Shown: positions 5,260 through 7,060 of the stretch, piece by piece
Position numbering within the stretch: position 1 is the first letter of the stretch
How the letters are laid out: every line of letters starts with the position of its first letter
Assembly (NCBI GenBank): GCA_041746635.1
Contig: JBGTGQ010000036.1
Location: 1-7,060, forward strand
DNA length: 7,060 nt
Direction: 5' to 3'
Source of the DNA: CAMASH01 sp041746635
GTDB taxonomy: Bacteria; Verrucomicrobiota; Verrucomicrobiia; Chthoniobacterales; Terrimicrobiaceae
Position numbers and translations under genes: made by a program
Notes under the pieces: model-generated
Seen by the model: the letters and a program-made list of their open reading frames with translations, nothing else
Told to the model about the DNA's origin: nothing
Databases searched by the model: none

Positions 5260-6176
5260 TCCTGCTCGGCCAGCCAGCGCTCGGCATCAATGGCGGCGGC
5301 GCAGCCCTGACCGGCGGCGGTGATAGCCTGGCGGTAAACGTGGTCGGCCACGTCGCCAGCGGCGAACACGCCGGGGAGGTTGGTGTGGGTGCCGGTTTTT
5401 TGGATGAGGTAGCCGTTTTCGTCCATGTCGAGTTTGCCGTGGAAGGGCGCGGTATTCGGTTCGTGGCCGATGGCGACGAAGACGCACTTGAGATCGAGTT
5501 CGCTTTCCGCCCCGGTGAGCAGATTTTTGAGTGTCACGCCCCGCACCTCGCCCGCCTCGTCGGTGAGATAGCTGGTGATGGCACTGTTCCAGACTGGCTC
5601 AATTTTGGGATTGGCTAGAGCACGATCGGCCATGATCTTCGAGGCCCGCAAGGTGTCGCGACGATGGATGAGGTAAACCTTCGAGGCGAAGCGGGTGAGG
5701 AAGGTGGCCTCTTCACAAGCGGAGTCGCCTCCGCCCACGACGCAGACCGGCACGTTGCGATAAAAAGCTCCGTCGCAAGTGGCGCAGGAGGTGAGTCCGT
5801 GGCCGATGAGTTCCTTTTCCCGGTCAAGATCGAGGTAACGGGGCGAAGCGCCGCTGGCGATGATGAGGGCCTTGGTTTCCAGCCACGCGCCGTCCACCTT
5901 GATGCGGGTGTGCGTGCCGGCATGCTCAAATTCTTCCACGATGCCGTATTGAAAACGCGAGCCGAATTTTTCCGCCTGCTGGTGCATGCGGATGATGAGG
6001 TCGGGTCCGTCCACGCCTTCGGGGAAGCCGGGGAAATTTTCCACCGCGGTGGTGGTGGTGAGCTGGCCGCCAGGCTGGCGTCCTTCCAGAACAAGCGGGG
6101 AGAGGTTGGCCCGGGCGGTGTAGATGGCGGCGGTGAGACCGGCACAACCCGTCCCGACAATGATCACATTTTCCAT
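5256..6176 (-). CDS. trxB: Thioredoxin-disulfide reductase
   Basis: This 306-residue cytoplasmic flavoenzyme uses NADPH to reduce thioredoxin through FAD and a redox-active disulfide (EC 1.8.1.9). The FAD-binding GTGCAGLTAAIYTARA lies at 8-23, with Cys11 in the place usually held by proline. GGQLTTTTAVENFPGFPEG (37-54) and ASGASPR (107-113) follow. The redox pair is C131-A-T-C134-D. The NADPH domain has VGGGDSACEEA (147-157) and HRRDTLRAS (171-179). VFAAGDV (270-276) and YRQAITAAGQGC (281-292) close the FAD site. Length and all motifs are those of the bacterial low-molecular-weight enzyme, so it should be active. The start is ATG 6176, directly before the FAD motif; no clear Shine-Dalgarno precedes it. 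It follows the GT39 gene by 46 bases on the same strand. No thioredoxin gene is in view. Confidence 0.96.
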   Translation of the reverse strand: MENVIIVGTGCAGLTAAIYTARANLSPLVLEGRQPGGQLTTTTAVENFPGFPEGVDGPDLIIRMHQQAEKFGSRFQYGIVEEFEHAGTHTRIKVDGAWLETKALIIASGASPRYLDLDREKELIGHGLTSCATCDGAFYRNVPVCVVGGGDSACEEATFLTRFASKVYLIHRRDTLRASKIMADRALANPKIEPVWNSAITSYLTDEAGEVRGVTLKNLLTGAESELDLKCVFVAIGHEPNTAPFHGKLDMDENGYLIQKTGTHTNLPGVFAAGDVADHVYRQAITAAGQGCAAAIDAERWLAEQE

Positions 6177-6222
6177 AGATTGAGGGAGTAAACACGAACC
6201 CGGCGGAGTGCCAAAGCAAGAT

Positions 6223-7060
6223 TCAATTTTTCAGCACCACCTGAGTGCCGCACCAGGCGCTCGGGAGGAGGGGGATGCCCAGCACTTTCTCCCATTCCGG
6301 GAGCCGGGCCGCCTCGGTGACCAGAAGGACCGGCTGCCCGGAAGTCCAGAGGCCGGCCAGTTGATTGGTGGTCAGAAAAAGTTCCCGGCCGCTGCCGAAT
6401 TTGCGCACGATAAAATCTTCATCAGGATTCTGGTCCAGCAGGGTGAGGGGAAGATTTGTGTAGAAAAGGAGGCTGCTACCGGTGTCGAGTCCACCGTCAT
6501 AAACGAGACGGGTTTGGGTGCGGGCAGACGCAGCGTTGTTGATCAAAGGCGCGACTTGGGCGAGGGAAAAAAACGGAGAGATCAGGGCCGTTCCACTAAC
6601 GGCGCCGAGGGCCAGGCAAACGGTGGCGGCCAGCAGAGCGAAGACCGGTTTCCTTCCCGGCAGCAAGGCGGCCAGCAAAGCAAATAGCGTTGCTCCCCCC
6701 AAGGTGTAGAGAGCCGTGGTGCGCAGGCTCTGCCAGACCGAGCCGTCTAATTTCGTGACCGCAGTCCAGGCCGTCGCACGCTCCGCCACAGCGGCGGTTC
6801 CGGCCCCCGGCGAGACGAGGGGAATGGCCATGGCCGCGGCGAAGCTCGTGGCAAAAAGAAGGGCCAGAATAATGGCGGCGGGGCGCAGGGAGCGGTTTTC
6901 GATCAAAGCCGCGGCCCCGAGGGCGAAGGCCGGCCACATGGCCATGGCATAGTAGTCCTGCCGCTGTCCGGCGAGGAGGACGGAGGCGAGAATCACTGCG
7001 GCCCACGAGGCAACCATCGCAGGAGTGAATGCCGTGGAGGGACGCGGGCCCTCGCGTCCG
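6223..7060 (-). CDS. GT39/ArnT-like membrane glycosyltransferase, C-terminal part
   Basis: The frame is open to the right edge and ends at TGA 6223-6225. About 278 residues are visible, counted here from the ATG codon at 7017. That Met lies in a membrane helix and is probably not the real start. Hydrophobic segments lie at about 3-16, 24-40, 46-68, 100-119 and 124-146. A soluble domain of about 115 residues follows, with TRLVYDGGLDTGSSLLFYTN (169-188) and ELFLTTNQLAGLW (212-224). The GQRQDYYAMAMWPAFALG segment (17-34) is typical of the last membrane helices of ArnT/PMT-type (GT39/GT83) enzymes. These use polyprenyl-phosphate sugars on the periplasmic side. The catalytic N-terminal loop lies outside the window. 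A GC-rich hairpin repeat lies in frame at the edge, so the gene may be interrupted there. Family likely, substrate unknown. Confidence 0.75.
   Translation of the reverse strand, partial: GREGPRPSTAFTPAMVASWAAVILASVLLAGQRQDYYAMAMWPAFALGAAALIENRSLRPAAIILALLFATSFAAAMAIPLVSPGAGTAAVAERATAWTAVTKLDGSVWQSLRTTALYTLGGATLFALLAALLPGRKPVFALLAATVCLALGAVSGTALISPFFSLAQVAPLINNAASARTQTRLVYDGGLDTGSSLLFYTNLPLTLLDQNPDEDFIVRKFGSGRELFLTTNQLAGLWTSGQPVLLVTEAARLPEWEKVLGIPLLPSAWCGTQVVLKN
7040..7059. repeat. GC-rich palindrome (7-base stem, 6-base loop)
   Basis: GGACGCG at 7040-7046 pairs perfectly with CGCGTCC at 7053-7059 around the loop GGCCCT. With the preceding GTGGAG it resembles a dispersed palindromic repeat I associate with Verrucomicrobiota intergenic DNA (recollection, unverified). 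It lies within the open frame of the GT39-like gene at the window edge. Confidence 0.55.

Noticed and set aside
5664..6191. 175-codon forward open frame opposite trxB
   Set aside because: It is antisense to a fully conserved thioredoxin reductase and is explained by GC-rich codon use.

Overview
The window is ordinary chromosomal bacterial DNA, gene-dense and mostly GC-rich. The best guess is a member of the Verrucomicrobiota or a related PVC-group lineage. The basis is the gene families plus three kinds of short intergenic repeat that I associate with such genomes: an ATCCGTG-type repeat, a CAGAGACAC/GAGGCAC-type repeat and a GGACGCG-type palindrome. This placement is recollection and inference, because no rRNA or marker gene is present.

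Left third (1-1650), a degraded accessory stretch that looks AT-richer than the rest. It holds the possible tail of a forward gene, a C5-cytosine DNA methyltransferase cut off right after motif VI (reverse), an unrecognised 157-residue protein (reverse), and a hicB-hicA pair (forward). HicB looks complete, but HicA stops after 38 residues at an ATCCGTG repeat.

Middle (1651-3881), housekeeping-like single genes. A radical SAM protein of the PA0069/Rv2578c (SplB-like) type on the forward strand converges on a GNAT acetyltransferase on the reverse strand. A small lipoprotein gene is divergent from the GNAT gene.

Right half (3883-7060), a co-oriented reverse-strand run. In transcription order it holds the C-terminal part of a multispanning GT39/ArnT-like glycosyltransferase, thioredoxin reductase (trxB), a miniature GxxExxY gene, and a GT-B family-4 glycosyltransferase with a TTG start. 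The GxxExxY gene is 55 codons and has lost its whole nuclease core in frame. It lies between two inverted copies of a 24-base repeat. Its start overlaps the trxB stop, and the distal repeat copy appears to supply the ribosome-binding site of the glycosyltransferase.

I see no complete new defence or biosynthetic system. The most interesting theme is that dispersed repeats sit exactly where genes are broken, deleted or joined: hicA, the GxxExxY gene and possibly the GT39 gene. No tRNA, rRNA, CRISPR array or transposase gene was seen, and no gene-free stretch exceeds 300 bases.
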